DNA of 64,000 nucleotides. Origin: Microbacterium sp. zg-Y625. Its GTDB lineage: Bacteria; Actinomycetota; Actinomycetes; Actinomycetales; Microbacteriaceae. The notes below the pieces were generated by a model. The model had not been told where the DNA came from and did no database searches. It saw nothing but the letters and a program-made list of their open reading frames with translations. This document shows, piece by piece, positions 51,295 through 59,965 of this stretch (position 1 is the stretch's first letter; every line of letters begins with the position of its first letter). The stretch covers positions 2,108,001-2,172,000 of the forward strand of contig NZ_CP126740.1 in NCBI RefSeq assembly GCF_030246925.1, in the 5' to 3' direction. A program made the position numbers and the translations under genes.

Positions 51295-54200
51295 CGATGG
51301 GCTGGGTCGTGGTGTCGGCGGTCGGGGTCTCGGGCTGCACGCCGAGGATGGCGGCGATGCGTGCCGCCACACCGGCCGGGTCGCTGTACAGGTCGAACGC
51401 GTGCACGCGCACGTAGTGCCAGCCCAGGCGCCGAAGGATCAGTGGGCGCAGGCGCAGCGACTCCCGCAGCGACTCCCCCGTGGTCTCCGGGTCGCTTTCG
51501 GCGACGACGGCCTTGCCCCGGTGCTGGGCGACGAGGGGCAGGAGCCCTCGGTAGTCGACGTCCACGGCGACACCGAGACGGCGCAGCTCGCGTGCGAGGG
51601 CGAGGGTGAGCGGGTCGGCGAGGTCTTCGAGCCGGGCTTCGCGCGACCGAGCGGCGATGCCGCCGAGGATCGACATGAGTGTGGAGGCGCCGTATTCGAG
51701 GCGTCCGTCGTCGAAGGCCGACGGACGGATCGACGACACGATGACCATCGACCGTCGCGCGCGGGTCATGCCGACCGTCAGCAGGCGCTCCCCGTCGGGT
51801 GTCGACAGGTCGCCGAAGTCGCTCAGCACGCGGCCGTGCCGGGTCAGCCCGAAGCCGAGGGAGAAGATGACGCGGTCGCGGCTCTCGGCGACCGATTCCT
51901 CGAGGGTGAGCACCGCGAGGGGCTCGGCGGTGTCGCGCGAGAGGAAGTCGGCGACGTCGGAGCGCCCCGCGAACGCCGCCTCGACCGCGGCGCGCACCCG
52001 CTCGGCGTGCCGGGCGCTGGCGGTGACGACCATCAGCGACTCGGAGCCGCGGTTGACGGCGTGCTCGACGACGAGCGTGACCACGCGGGCGACCTCGGCG
52101 TCGGGACTCTCCACAGCTCCCGTGAGCGGGTCGGGCGCGCCGACACCGCCCTCGACGTAGTCCACGCTCAGGCTGCCGCGCCCGAGGTACGAGCCTGCCC
52201 ACGGCAGTGACGTGATCTCGCCGCCGTAGAAGGCGTCGTTGACGAGCTCCGCCAGGTCCTCCCCGCCGGCGCGGTAGCTGCGCGTCAGGGTCTCGACGGG
52301 CAGCAGCTCTGCCAGACGCTCGAAGACGCTCGGCTCGTCTGGGTCGATCTGCGGCTCGTCGTCCTCCACCGCGCCCGCGAGCGCCGCCGAGACCCGGAAG
52401 GGCGTCGGCTTCTGCGTCACGGGGTCACCGAGCAGCACGACCTGCCGCGCGCGGCGAAGGGCCGGCGCCGCCTCGGCGAGACTGAGAGCGGCGGCATCCG
52501 CCACGATCACCACGTCGAACTGCGGTGAATCCGGGATCTGGGGAACCTCGTACGGCGATGCCAGCCACACCGGGGCGAGGGCTCGCATGAGGGTCGGCGC
52601 ATAGCCGGCGAGCTCTTCTGCGGTGGCGGAGCCTTCGCGCAGCGCCTGCTTGAGGGATGCCGCCTCGACCGACTCATCGACGATCGCGATCTTCCACCGA
52701 GTCGCCAGCTGCGCCGCGAGAAGCGGGCCGGATGCCGCAGCGTGGGCTTCGTCGACCAGCCGGAAGTCCCGTTCCAGACGGTCCACGACCGACGTGTTGG
52801 CGCCCAGCAGCGCGCGGTCGCTGCGCAGCAGGTACTCCAGCGCCGACTGCCACCACGCGAACTCCAGCTCCGCGCCCACCTGGTCCTCGGGCACATGCCG
52901 CACCGACAGCTCGGTCAGCAGCGGCTCGAGTCCGAGCTCGGCGAGTTCGGTGCGCAGCGTCGCGCGCTCGACGAGGTTGTCGAAGACGTCCGACTTGGCC
53001 GCGAGGCTCGCCAGCGTCCGCAGCAGCTGCGGGATGGGCATGTGGCTGAGCGAGTGGGCGGCGCTGCGGCCGAGCACCGCGTCGAGCGCCGCGAGGTCGG
53101 CGTCGACGCGCTGCCATGCGGCGTGCACCTCGGCGAGCCCCAGCGGAACCTCCGGCAGCACGCCCGGCTCGACGTAGCGCTGCCATTCGGCGCGCTGCTG
53201 CTGCACGCGCAGCAACCCGGCGTGCATGTCGGTCACATGCATTCCTGGGCGCACATACTCGCGCGCCAGGTTCTTCAGCCGACGGCGGTTCGCCCCGGTC
53301 ATCTCCGGCGCCTCGCGACGGGGTCCGTGCGCCTGGATCAGCTCGGCGAGGGGGCGCTCGAAGACGGTGAGACTGAACCGGTCGAGCGAGTCGCGCATGC
53401 CCTGCAGCAGCCGCAGGTAGCCGCCGAGCTCGGCGACCGTCTGGAACGGGCGCATGCGGGTCTGCCCGATCAGCTCGTACCCGCGCTCCAGCAGCGCCGG
53501 CACATCGGAGCGCTGCAGCCGCGAGGCGAGGGCGTGGGCACTGCGGGCGTCTTCGGTGGTGGCGAAGCTGACGCCGTACCAGGGGGAATCGTCGGGGCCG
53601 AAACGGAACTCCCCCAGCCGCGCAGCGGCCGCGAGCTTGGTGCCCGCCTCGGCGCGTCGGGTGGAGAGCCGCACCAGAGTCGTGAGGTCGAGTCGTGCGC
53701 TGGTCGAGGGCTGCGGATCGCGCGCGGCCAGCGTCGTGAGGGTGCGCAACGCCTCGAGCGGCGAGACCCCGAGGGTGGGATGCCGCGTGGTCAGCGCTCC
53801 GCGGTAGTCACGCAGCACGCTGCGCAGCCGCACGAGCGCGTCGTCGATGTCGGCGACCTTCGGCTGCTCGGCCTTCTCGTTGCGGGCGATCGCACGCACG
53901 AGGTCGCGGTGCAGCTGGCGCGGCGAGACGGCCAGACCCGGCAGACCGATCCCGGCGAGGCGATGCCGCACGCCCTCGAGGGTCGAGCGGCGGGCGCTGA
54001 CGACCAGCACCCGCTTGCCTTCCTGTACGAGGGCGCCGACGGCGTTGATCACGGTCTGCGTGCCGCCGGTGCCGGGCAGGGTGTGCACGGCGAGGGACTG
54101 CCCTGCCGCGATGCGGGCGAGCACGCCTTCTTGTTCGGCGTCAGCGTCGAGCAGCAGAGTGTCGGCGGCCGGCGAGCGCTCGTCGGCACCGAGCATCGGC

Positions 54201-55093
54201 GGCACGGCGCGAACGGCAGTGAGGCGCTCACGGTCGCCGGCGTGGCCGGCGAGGGCGTTCAGCACCGGGTGGTCGAGGTGGGCGACGTCGGTTTCCATCG
54301 CCGAGCCCACGTCGGCGAAGGTCGACACGATGAGACGCGGCTGCACGGTGAAAGTCGGGATGCGCGCGGTGAGGGCGCGCAGGTGGTCGATGACCGGCTG
54401 CGGCTTGAACACCCCGCCGTCGTACGCGAGGGCGGCCAGGGCACGACCATCGAGCTCGATGCCGAAGTGCGCGCGGGCGGCCCGCACCAGTTCGGGGTTG
54501 ATCGTGAACGAGCCGTGCAGCTTCAGCTCGAAGTCGGCGTGATGCCGGCGGATCGCCAACGGCCGCAGCAGCACCGGGGCGCTGCAGGCGAGCCCGCCCA
54601 GACGCCAGGTCGCCAGGCCCACGGCGAGGTTGACGGTGTCGAGGCCGCGCGCCGTGCGCAGTTCGACGTCGCGAGCCGTGATGCGCTCGGCGGCGAGGCG
54701 GGCACCGCGGAGGGCCACCTCGTCACGGAACAGGTTCGACAGCAGCGTGGAGCGTCCGGTGATGAACTGCGGCAGGCTTCCCGGGTGGGCCTTGGTGATC
54801 TCGATGCCCGCGTCGCCGGCGTCGACGTAGTGCAGCAGGCTGGATCGCCCGCCCAGACGCGCCGCTTCACTCCTCAGCCGCGCACGCTCACCCTCGGCGA
54901 CGTGCGTCACGACCACACCGGGGTCGGCCACGCCGAGATCGCCGGGCGCCACGGACGCGGCACGATCCGCTTCCGCGGCATCCACCGTCGCACTGCCGTC
55001 TCCTCGCCACACACGAGCCAGACTAAGCCGACCGGGCCGCTGCGCCCGGACGCGGGCCCGAGTTTCGCGGTATTGCCGGACACGCCGGGCCAT
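51281..55093 (-). CDS. Large superfamily-1 helicase-like protein with degenerate Walker motifs
   Basis: A 1270-residue protein related to large actinobacterial SF1 helicase-nuclease-like proteins. An N-terminal region (about 1-300) leads to VHTLPGTGGTQTVINAVGAL, the place of Walker A, where the essential lysine is Gly344. The Walker B place reads FDVVIVADAAALSLAEA, without DE. A later LLGDPVTQKPTPF and VGMTRARRSMVIV (motif VI-like) are kept, and the C-terminus has a restriction-endonuclease-like tail (SLRLRPLILRRLGWHYVRVH). It may bind nucleic acid without normal ATP hydrolysis, or be a structural member of a complex. The ATG has GGAGG 8-9 nt upstream. Confidence 0.8.
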   Translation of the reverse strand: MARRVRQYRETRARVRAQRPGRLSLARVWRGDGSATVDAAEADRAASVAPGDLGVADPGVVVTHVAEGERARLRSEAARLGGRSSLLHYVDAGDAGIEITKAHPGSLPQFITGRSTLLSNLFRDEVALRGARLAAERITARDVELRTARGLDTVNLAVGLATWRLGGLACSAPVLLRPLAIRRHHADFELKLHGSFTINPELVRAARAHFGIELDGRALAALAYDGGVFKPQPVIDHLRALTARIPTFTVQPRLIVSTFADVGSAMETDVAHLDHPVLNALAGHAGDRERLTAVRAVPPMLGADERSPAADTLLLDADAEQEGVLARIAAGQSLAVHTLPGTGGTQTVINAVGALVQEGKRVLVVSARRSTLEGVRHRLAGIGLPGLAVSPRQLHRDLVRAIARNEKAEQPKVADIDDALVRLRSVLRDYRGALTTRHPTLGVSPLEALRTLTTLAARDPQPSTSARLDLTTLVRLSTRRAEAGTKLAAAARLGEFRFGPDDSPWYGVSFATTEDARSAHALASRLQRSDVPALLERGYELIGQTRMRPFQTVAELGGYLRLLQGMRDSLDRFSLTVFERPLAELIQAHGPRREAPEMTGANRRRLKNLAREYVRPGMHVTDMHAGLLRVQQQRAEWQRYVEPGVLPEVPLGLAEVHAAWQRVDADLAALDAVLGRSAAHSLSHMPIPQLLRTLASLAAKSDVFDNLVERATLRTELAELGLEPLLTELSVRHVPEDQVGAELEFAWWQSALEYLLRSDRALLGANTSVVDRLERDFRLVDEAHAAASGPLLAAQLATRWKIAIVDESVEAASLKQALREGSATAEELAGYAPTLMRALAPVWLASPYEVPQIPDSPQFDVVIVADAAALSLAEAAPALRRARQVVLLGDPVTQKPTPFRVSAALAGAVEDDEPQIDPDEPSVFERLAELLPVETLTRSYRAGGEDLAELVNDAFYGGEITSLPWAGSYLGRGSLSVDYVEGGVGAPDPLTGAVESPDAEVARVVTLVVEHAVNRGSESLMVVTASARHAERVRAAVEAAFAGRSDVADFLSRDTAEPLAVLTLEESVAESRDRVIFSLGFGLTRHGRVLSDFGDLSTPDGERLLTVGMTRARRSMVIVSSIRPSAFDDGRLEYGASTLMSILGGIAARSREARLEDLADPLTLALARELRRLGVAVDVDYRGLLPLVAQHRGKAVVAESDPETTGESLRESLRLRPLILRRLGWHYVRVHAFDLYSDPAGVAARIAAILGVQPETPTADTTTQPIDVIE

Positions 55094-55187
55094 CGGCGCT
55101 TCCTCCCCCGCGACGAAAGTCGCCGCTCCATCCACCGATGCGGTCACGTCCGCTCCGGAGGCGCGGGCGGGCCGCCAGGATGTCCGT

Positions 55188-55697
55188 ATGACCCCCAGCG
55201 TGTACTCGGTGCACCCGACACCGGTCGGCGACGCCCTCATCGTGATGAGCGATGAGGGCCTCGTCGCCCTCCAGCTGATCGACGGGGCTCCCGGCGATCG
55301 GCTGGCCGAACTCTCCGTCGCGCTCGGCGCCGTTCCCGACCGCGATGCCACCGCGATCGGCCCGGTCGCCGCCGAGCTCGACGAGTACTTCGCCGGCCGC
55401 CGCCGCGCGTTCGACGTGGCGATCGACTGGCGTCTCACCCGGGGATTCGTGCGCGAGGCGCTGCAGGTGGTGTGCCGCATCCCCTACGGCGAGACGGCCT
55501 CGTACGGCGAGGTCGCCCTCGGCGCCGGCCACCCGAACGCGCACCGCGCCGTCGGATCCGCGTGCGCCCGCACCCCCATCTCGCTGATCGTGCCCGTGCA
55601 CCGGGTGGTGCGCTCCGACGGCACGATCGGCGAGTACGGCGGGCACCCCGGCGTCAAGCGCTACCTGCTCGACCTCGAGGCTGCAGCGGGCGAGTAG
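55188..55697 (+). CDS. O6-alkylguanine-DNA alkyltransferase homologue lacking the active cysteine
   Basis: A 169-residue Ogt/MGMT-type protein. The N-terminal domain (to about 85) precedes the DNA-binding part: FVREALQVVCRIPYGETASY with the helix-turn-helix and GSACARTPISLIVPVHRVVR. In active enzymes the last motif is PCHRV; here the cysteine is Val137 (codon GTG at 55596-55598). It cannot accept alkyl groups by the known suicide reaction. Alkyltransferase-like (ATL) proteins also lack the cysteine (Trp or Ala instead) and flag lesions for excision repair; this protein may be similar. The rest of the fold, with GEYGGHPGVKRYLLDLE, is intact. Confidence 0.85.
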   Translation: MTPSVYSVHPTPVGDALIVMSDEGLVALQLIDGAPGDRLAELSVALGAVPDRDATAIGPVAAELDEYFAGRRRAFDVAIDWRLTRGFVREALQVVCRIPYGETASYGEVALGAGHPNAHRAVGSACARTPISLIVPVHRVVRSDGTIGEYGGHPGVKRYLLDLEAAAGE

Positions 55698-55712
55698 GCC
55701 GCCCGCATGCAG

Positions 55713-55741
55713 AGCGGCCCCGGGCATCGCCCGGGGCCGCT
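55713..55741. terminator. Strong GC hairpin between convergent genes
   Basis: AGCGGCCCCGGGC, ATC and GCCCGGGGCCGCT form a perfect 13-bp stem. It lies 15 bp after the alkyltransferase homologue and 17 bp after the symporter stop on the other strand, so it probably serves both. There is no T-run. Confidence 0.7.
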
Positions 55742-55758
55742 CATCCGACGCTTTCGCG

Positions 55759-57375
55759 TCAGTGGCTGGTCGCCTTCTCCGCACCGAAGCCGGTGAGAGA
55801 GCGCACATCCATCTCCGCTGCCAGGCGCGGGTCCTCCTTCTTGCTGGAGGTCACCGTGCCGAGCCACCCGAGGAAGAACCCGAGCGGGATCGAGACGATG
55901 CCGGGGTTGTTCAGCGGCCAGATCGCGGGGCCGGTGCCCTTGAACACGCTCGTCTCCGTGCCCCAGAACACCGGGGACAGGAAGATGAGGATGACGGCGG
56001 CGGCGAGGCCTCCGTACATGCTCCACACCGCGCCGCGCGTGGTGAACTTGCGCCAGAACAGCGAGTACAGGATGGTCGGCAGGTTCGCCGAGGCGGCGAC
56101 CGCGAAGGCCAGCGCCACCAGGAACGCCACGTTCTGACCCTGCACGCCGATGCCACCGAGGATCGACAGCACGCCGATCACGACGACGGTGCGACGGGCG
56201 ACCTTCACTTCGCTGTCCGGCGCGACCTTGCCCTTCTTCACCACGTTGGCGTAGATGTCGTGCGCGAACGAGGCCGCCGCGGTGATCGTGAGCCCGGCGA
56301 CGACCGCGAGGATCGTCGCGAACGCGACCGCCGAGATGAAACCGAGCAGGATCGGGCCGCCCAGCTCGAGCGCGAGCAGCGGAGCCGCGGAGTTCACGCC
56401 GCCGGGAGCCGCCGCGATGCGCTCCGGACCGACCAGCGCGCCCGCGCCGTATCCGAGCACGAGGGTCAGCAGGTAGAACAGGCCGATCAGCCAGATCGCC
56501 CACACCACCGAGCGACGAGCCTCCTTGGCTGTCGGCACCGTGTAGAAGCGCATCAGCACGTGCGGCAGACCAGCGGTGCCGAGCACCAGTGCCAGCGCCA
56601 GCGAGATGAAGTCCCACGGGTTGGCGCCGTACTGCAGGCCCGGGCCCAGGATGTCCTCGCCTGCGGGGGATGCCGCGACAGCCGCCTCCAGAAGCGTGTT
56701 GAGGCTGAAGCCGTGCACGGCGAGCACCCAGATGGTCATGCCCAGCGCGCCGCCGATGAGCAGGAACGCCTTGACGATCTGCACCCAGGTGGTGCCCTTC
56801 ATGCCGCCGATGAGCACGTAGACGATCATCAGAACACCGACGACCGCGACCACCACCGACTGCCCGATCGCCTCGTTGATGCCCAGCAACAGCGACACGA
56901 GGCCGCCGGCGCCGGCCATCTGGGCCAGGAGGTAGAAGAAGCAGACGGCGAGCGTGGTGATGGCGGCAGCCATGCGCACCGGAGCCTGCTTCAGCCGGAA
57001 CGACAGCACGTCGGCCATCGTGAACTTGCCGGTGTTGCGCATGAGTTCCGCCACCAGCAGCAGGGCGACGAGCCAGGCCACCAGGAAGCCGATGGAGTAG
57101 AGGAAGCCGTCGTACCCGTTGATGGCGATGGCACCGCAGATGCCGAGGAACGATGCCGCCGACAGGTAGTCGCCCGAGATGGCGAACCCGTTCTGCGGCC
57201 CTGTGAACGAGCGCCCCGCCGCGTAGTAATCCGCCGCCGTCTTGTTGTTGCGGCTCGCCCGGATGACGATGAACAGCGTCACGGCGACGAAGGCGCCGAA
57301 GATCGAGATGTTGAGGATGGGGTTGTTCTCCGCGGTTTGCACCGCGGCGTCGATCGCGCCGAAGATCTCGTTCAT
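55759..57375 (-). CDS. Sodium:solute symporter, acetate permease-like (ActP)
   Basis: A 538-residue cation/solute symporter with about 13-14 spans. AADYYAAGRSFTGPQNGFAI, SGDYLSAASFLGICGAIAIN, FTMADVLSFRLKQAPVRMAA and MKGTTWVQIVKAFLLIGGAL are features of the ActP (acetate/glycolate) subgroup of the SSS family. It probably takes up acetate or another short monocarboxylate with Na+ or H+. It is coupled by a 4-bp overlap to the DUF485 gene, the usual partner of actP. Confidence 0.9.
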   Translation of the reverse strand: MNEIFGAIDAAVQTAENNPILNISIFGAFVAVTLFIVIRASRNNKTAADYYAAGRSFTGPQNGFAISGDYLSAASFLGICGAIAINGYDGFLYSIGFLVAWLVALLLVAELMRNTGKFTMADVLSFRLKQAPVRMAAAITTLAVCFFYLLAQMAGAGGLVSLLLGINEAIGQSVVVAVVGVLMIVYVLIGGMKGTTWVQIVKAFLLIGGALGMTIWVLAVHGFSLNTLLEAAVAASPAGEDILGPGLQYGANPWDFISLALALVLGTAGLPHVLMRFYTVPTAKEARRSVVWAIWLIGLFYLLTLVLGYGAGALVGPERIAAAPGGVNSAAPLLALELGGPILLGFISAVAFATILAVVAGLTITAAASFAHDIYANVVKKGKVAPDSEVKVARRTVVVIGVLSILGGIGVQGQNVAFLVALAFAVAASANLPTILYSLFWRKFTTRGAVWSMYGGLAAAVILIFLSPVFWGTETSVFKGTGPAIWPLNNPGIVSIPLGFFLGWLGTVTSSKKEDPRLAAEMDVRSLTGFGAEKATSH

Positions 57376-57722
57376 GCCCCCGCCTCCTGCTTCTCCAGCT
57401 GCTCACGGATCGCCCGCGACTGCGGGTCCAGCTTGCGGTTGGCGTACCAGACGTACGTCATGGTGATCGCGAAGGTGGTCACGAACTGCCCCAGGCCGAA
57501 GAGCAGGCCCACCGTGATGTCACCCGAGACGCGCTGGCTCATGAAGTCGGTCGCGAACGACGACAACAGCACGTACACGAAGTACCAGACCAGGAACGCC
57601 ACGGCCAAGGGAAAGACGAAACTGCGCTGACTGCGCTTGAGATTGCGGAATTGCGGTGAGTCCTCCACCGCGACGTAATCGATCGCGCCCGGCGGGGCGG
57701 TCTCGTGGGGTCGTGCGGTCAT
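57372..57722 (-). CDS. DUF485 family membrane protein
   Basis: A 116-residue protein with two spans: FVFPLAVAFLVWYFVYVLLS and LFGLGQFVTTFAITMTYVWY, preceded by QFRNLKRSQRSF, the conserved DUF485 beginning. The family occurs with ActP symporters and is often called YjcH; it may assist the transporter. First gene of the unit. Confidence 0.88.
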   Translation of the reverse strand: MTARPHETAPPGAIDYVAVEDSPQFRNLKRSQRSFVFPLAVAFLVWYFVYVLLSSFATDFMSQRVSGDITVGLLFGLGQFVTTFAITMTYVWYANRKLDPQSRAIREQLEKQEAGA

Positions 57723-57898
57723 CTGTGCGGCCTCCTTGCCACTCGTCCTGTCCGCTCGGGAGCACCGCGCCTGTGCGGGCCACCCTTCGCGAGGGGTGTC
57801 ACGACAGCCGAAAGGCCCGGGATCTGCCTTCGGCCGCGTGATATCGTCGACGCTACGAAGGCGGCGAGGGCGCCGTCACCCCCGGAAGTAGGTAGTGC

Positions 57899-58756
57899 GT
57901 GACGGCACAAGCCGGATTCGATACAGACGATCAGCTGGTCGCACGCGCCGTGGGAGATCTCTCCCGCCGCACCCGGTTTCCCGTCGTCTTCGGCGGTCTG
58001 GAACGCTCCGGCGCCATTCATGTGACCGCCATCGCGGGCACGCGCACGCGCAGCATCGAGGGACTCGTCGTGCAGGCCAGCAAAGGGCTGGGCGGAGCCT
58101 CGTTCGTGGAGGGTCGCCCCCGACTGGCACTGGACTACCGCACCAGCCGCAGCATCACCCACGATTACGATCGCGCCATCCTGGGCGAGGGCATCTCCAC
58201 GCTCCTGGCGGTGCCGGTGATGGTTTCGGGGCGTGCCCGCGGCATCATCTACTGCGGCTCCTGGCAGCGCTCCCCCGTCGGCGACGTCGTGTCGCGGCCG
58301 GTGTTCGCGGCGGCCGAGTCGCTGTCGACCGAGCTGCGGGTACGCGACGAGGTGCGCCGCCGGCTGGCGCTCGCCCCTGCCCCTGAAACCACGGCGCAGC
58401 TGCCCACCGCCGCCCGCGAAGAGCTGCGGGAAAGCTACGCAGAGCTGCGCAGCATCGCCGCCTCGGTGCAGGATGCCGCCCTACGCGACCGGCTCACGCA
58501 ACTCGAGAAGCGGCTCGCCGCCCTCTCGTCCGACGCCGCGCGTCCCGCCGAACGGGTGGACTCGACCCTCTCACCACGCGAAGTCGACGTGCTGGCCTGC
58601 TGCGCCCTCGGCTCGACCAACGCCGAAATCGCGACGACCCTCGGGCTGAAAGAGGGGACGGTGAAGTCGTACCTCGCCTCGGCGATGTCGAAGCTCGACG
58701 CGTCCACCCGTCACGCTGCTGTGACGCGGGCTCGACGCGTCGGCATCCTCCCCTGA
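57899..58756 (+). CDS. GAF-domain LuxR-type transcriptional regulator
   Basis: A 285-residue regulator. The N-terminal part (about 10-150) is a GAF-like sensor (FPVVFGGLERSGAIHVTAIA; STLLAVPVMVSGRARGIIYC). A short coiled coil (LRESYAELRSIAASVQ; LRDRLTQLEKRLAALS) links to the C-terminal LuxR helix-turn-helix TLSPREVDVLACCALGSTNA with IATTLGLKEGTVKSYLASAM. The start is a GTG. It is divergent from the acetate symporter unit across 176 bp, so it may regulate it; the GAF ligand is unknown. Confidence 0.85.
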   Translation: MTAQAGFDTDDQLVARAVGDLSRRTRFPVVFGGLERSGAIHVTAIAGTRTRSIEGLVVQASKGLGGASFVEGRPRLALDYRTSRSITHDYDRAILGEGISTLLAVPVMVSGRARGIIYCGSWQRSPVGDVVSRPVFAAAESLSTELRVRDEVRRRLALAPAPETTAQLPTAAREELRESYAELRSIAASVQDAALRDRLTQLEKRLAALSSDAARPAERVDSTLSPREVDVLACCALGSTNAEIATTLGLKEGTVKSYLASAMSKLDASTRHAAVTRARRVGILP

Positions 58757-58811
58757 AAACCAATACGCGAATGCGCGCGCGGGCCTCTGTCGCAAACGGC
58801 CTTCTCGACAG

Positions 58812-58817
58812 TATGGT
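58812..58817 (+). promoter_or_regulatory. TATGGT -10 hexamer for lsr2, leaderless-type
   Basis: TATGGT, then TTGCGC, then the ATG of lsr2: 6 nt between hexamer and start codon, too short for a ribosome-binding site. Confidence 0.55.
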
Positions 58818-58823
58818 TTGCGC

Positions 58824-59180
58824 ATGGCCCGCAGAATTGTGCACCAGCTCGTCGACGATCTCGACGGAACCGAACTCGAAGTCGGATCGGGCGAGACCGT
58901 GCTTTTCTCGCTAGACGGCATCGCCTATGAGATCGACCTTACCGACGATAATGCCCAGGCGCTGCGCAATGCCCTCGAGCCTTATGTGTCGGCCGCACGT
59001 CGTGTCTCCGGCAGCCGAGCCGCATCGTCGGCCGGCGCCAACGCCGGGCGCAAGCGCCGCCGCACCGGCCAGAACGATTATGGTCCGATGCGCGAATGGG
59101 CCAAGGCGAACGGTTACACCGTTTCGGAGCGGGGCCGCGTGCCGGCCGCCGTGATCGAGGCGTACGAAGCCGCCCACTGA
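58824..59180 (+). CDS. lsr2: Lsr2 nucleoid-associated protein
   Basis: A 118-residue xenogeneic silencer that bridges DNA and prefers AT-rich, often foreign sequence. The N-terminal dimerisation domain is MARRIVHQLVDDLDGTELEV to about residue 60; the C-terminal DNA-binding domain has DYGPMREWAKANGYTVSERG with the RGR minor-groove motif at residues 103-105 (SERGRVPAAV). A basic linker (GRKRRRTGQ) joins them. It is followed after 5 bp by a hydrolase gene on the same strand. Confidence 0.95.
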   Translation: MARRIVHQLVDDLDGTELEVGSGETVLFSLDGIAYEIDLTDDNAQALRNALEPYVSAARRVSGSRAASSAGANAGRKRRRTGQNDYGPMREWAKANGYTVSERGRVPAAVIEAYEAAH

Positions 59181-59185
59181 ACGGC

Positions 59186-59965
59186 GTGACGCAGGGCGGT
59201 CTTCCGGCGCGCACAGAGCAGCGAATTGTGCGCGGTTCTTTGCATTTCCGGGTGTTCTCGAGCGGCGCTGCCTCGTCGGTGCGCCGTCCCCCGATTGTGC
59301 TCGTGCACGGCATCGGAATGTCGCACCGCTATCTGAGGCGGCTGCACGACGTGCTGGCCGCCGACGGCGCCGTCTTCTCCATCGACCTGCCGGGCTACGG
59401 CGGCATGCCCAAGCCCGACCACGATGTCGACGTCGCAGAAATGGCCGCCGGCCTCGCCTCGGTCGTGGATTCCCTCGGCATCGCCCCGGCGGTGCTCGTG
59501 GGCCACTCGATGGGCGCCCAGTGGGTCGTCGAAGCGGCCTGCCAGCGCCCCGAATCCGTCGCCCACGTCGTGGTCATCGGCCCCGTCTCGGATGACCGCC
59601 ACCGCACCGTCCCCGCCCAGGCCGGCGCGCTGGCGCTGGACACCCTCGGCGAGTCCCCGATCGCCAACGCGCTCGTCTTCACCGACTACGTCCGCTGCGG
59701 CATTCCGTACTACCTCGCGCAAGTGCGCCACATGGTGAGCTACCCCATCGAGCGGCGCGCAGCCGACCTCGCGGTGCCGCTTCTGATCATCCGCGGCGAG
59801 CACGATCCGATCGCGGGGCTGTCCTGGTGCCGCCGCCTCGCCGCTTCCGCCCGCGACGCCGCGGTGGTGATGATCCCCGGCGCCCATCACGTGGCGCAGC
59901 ACACCGCCCCCAAGGCGGTCGCGTCCGCCATCCAAGCGCACCTCGGCGTGCCGGCGGCAACGTGA
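59186..59965 (+). CDS. Alpha/beta hydrolase
   Basis: A 259-residue serine hydrolase. VRRPPIVLVHGIGMSHRYLR (oxyanion region), VLVGHSMGAQWVVEAACQRP (nucleophile Ser), LLIIRGEHDPIAGLSWC (acid Asp) and MIPGAHHVAQHTAPKA (catalytic His) are all present. Substrate unknown. The GTG start lies 5 bp after lsr2 and the stop overlaps the next hydrolase start by 4 bp, so it forms an operon with it. Confidence 0.85.
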   Translation: MTQGGLPARTEQRIVRGSLHFRVFSSGAASSVRRPPIVLVHGIGMSHRYLRRLHDVLAADGAVFSIDLPGYGGMPKPDHDVDVAEMAAGLASVVDSLGIAPAVLVGHSMGAQWVVEAACQRPESVAHVVVIGPVSDDRHRTVPAQAGALALDTLGESPIANALVFTDYVRCGIPYYLAQVRHMVSYPIERRAADLAVPLLIIRGEHDPIAGLSWCRRLAASARDAAVVMIPGAHHVAQHTAPKAVASAIQAHLGVPAAT

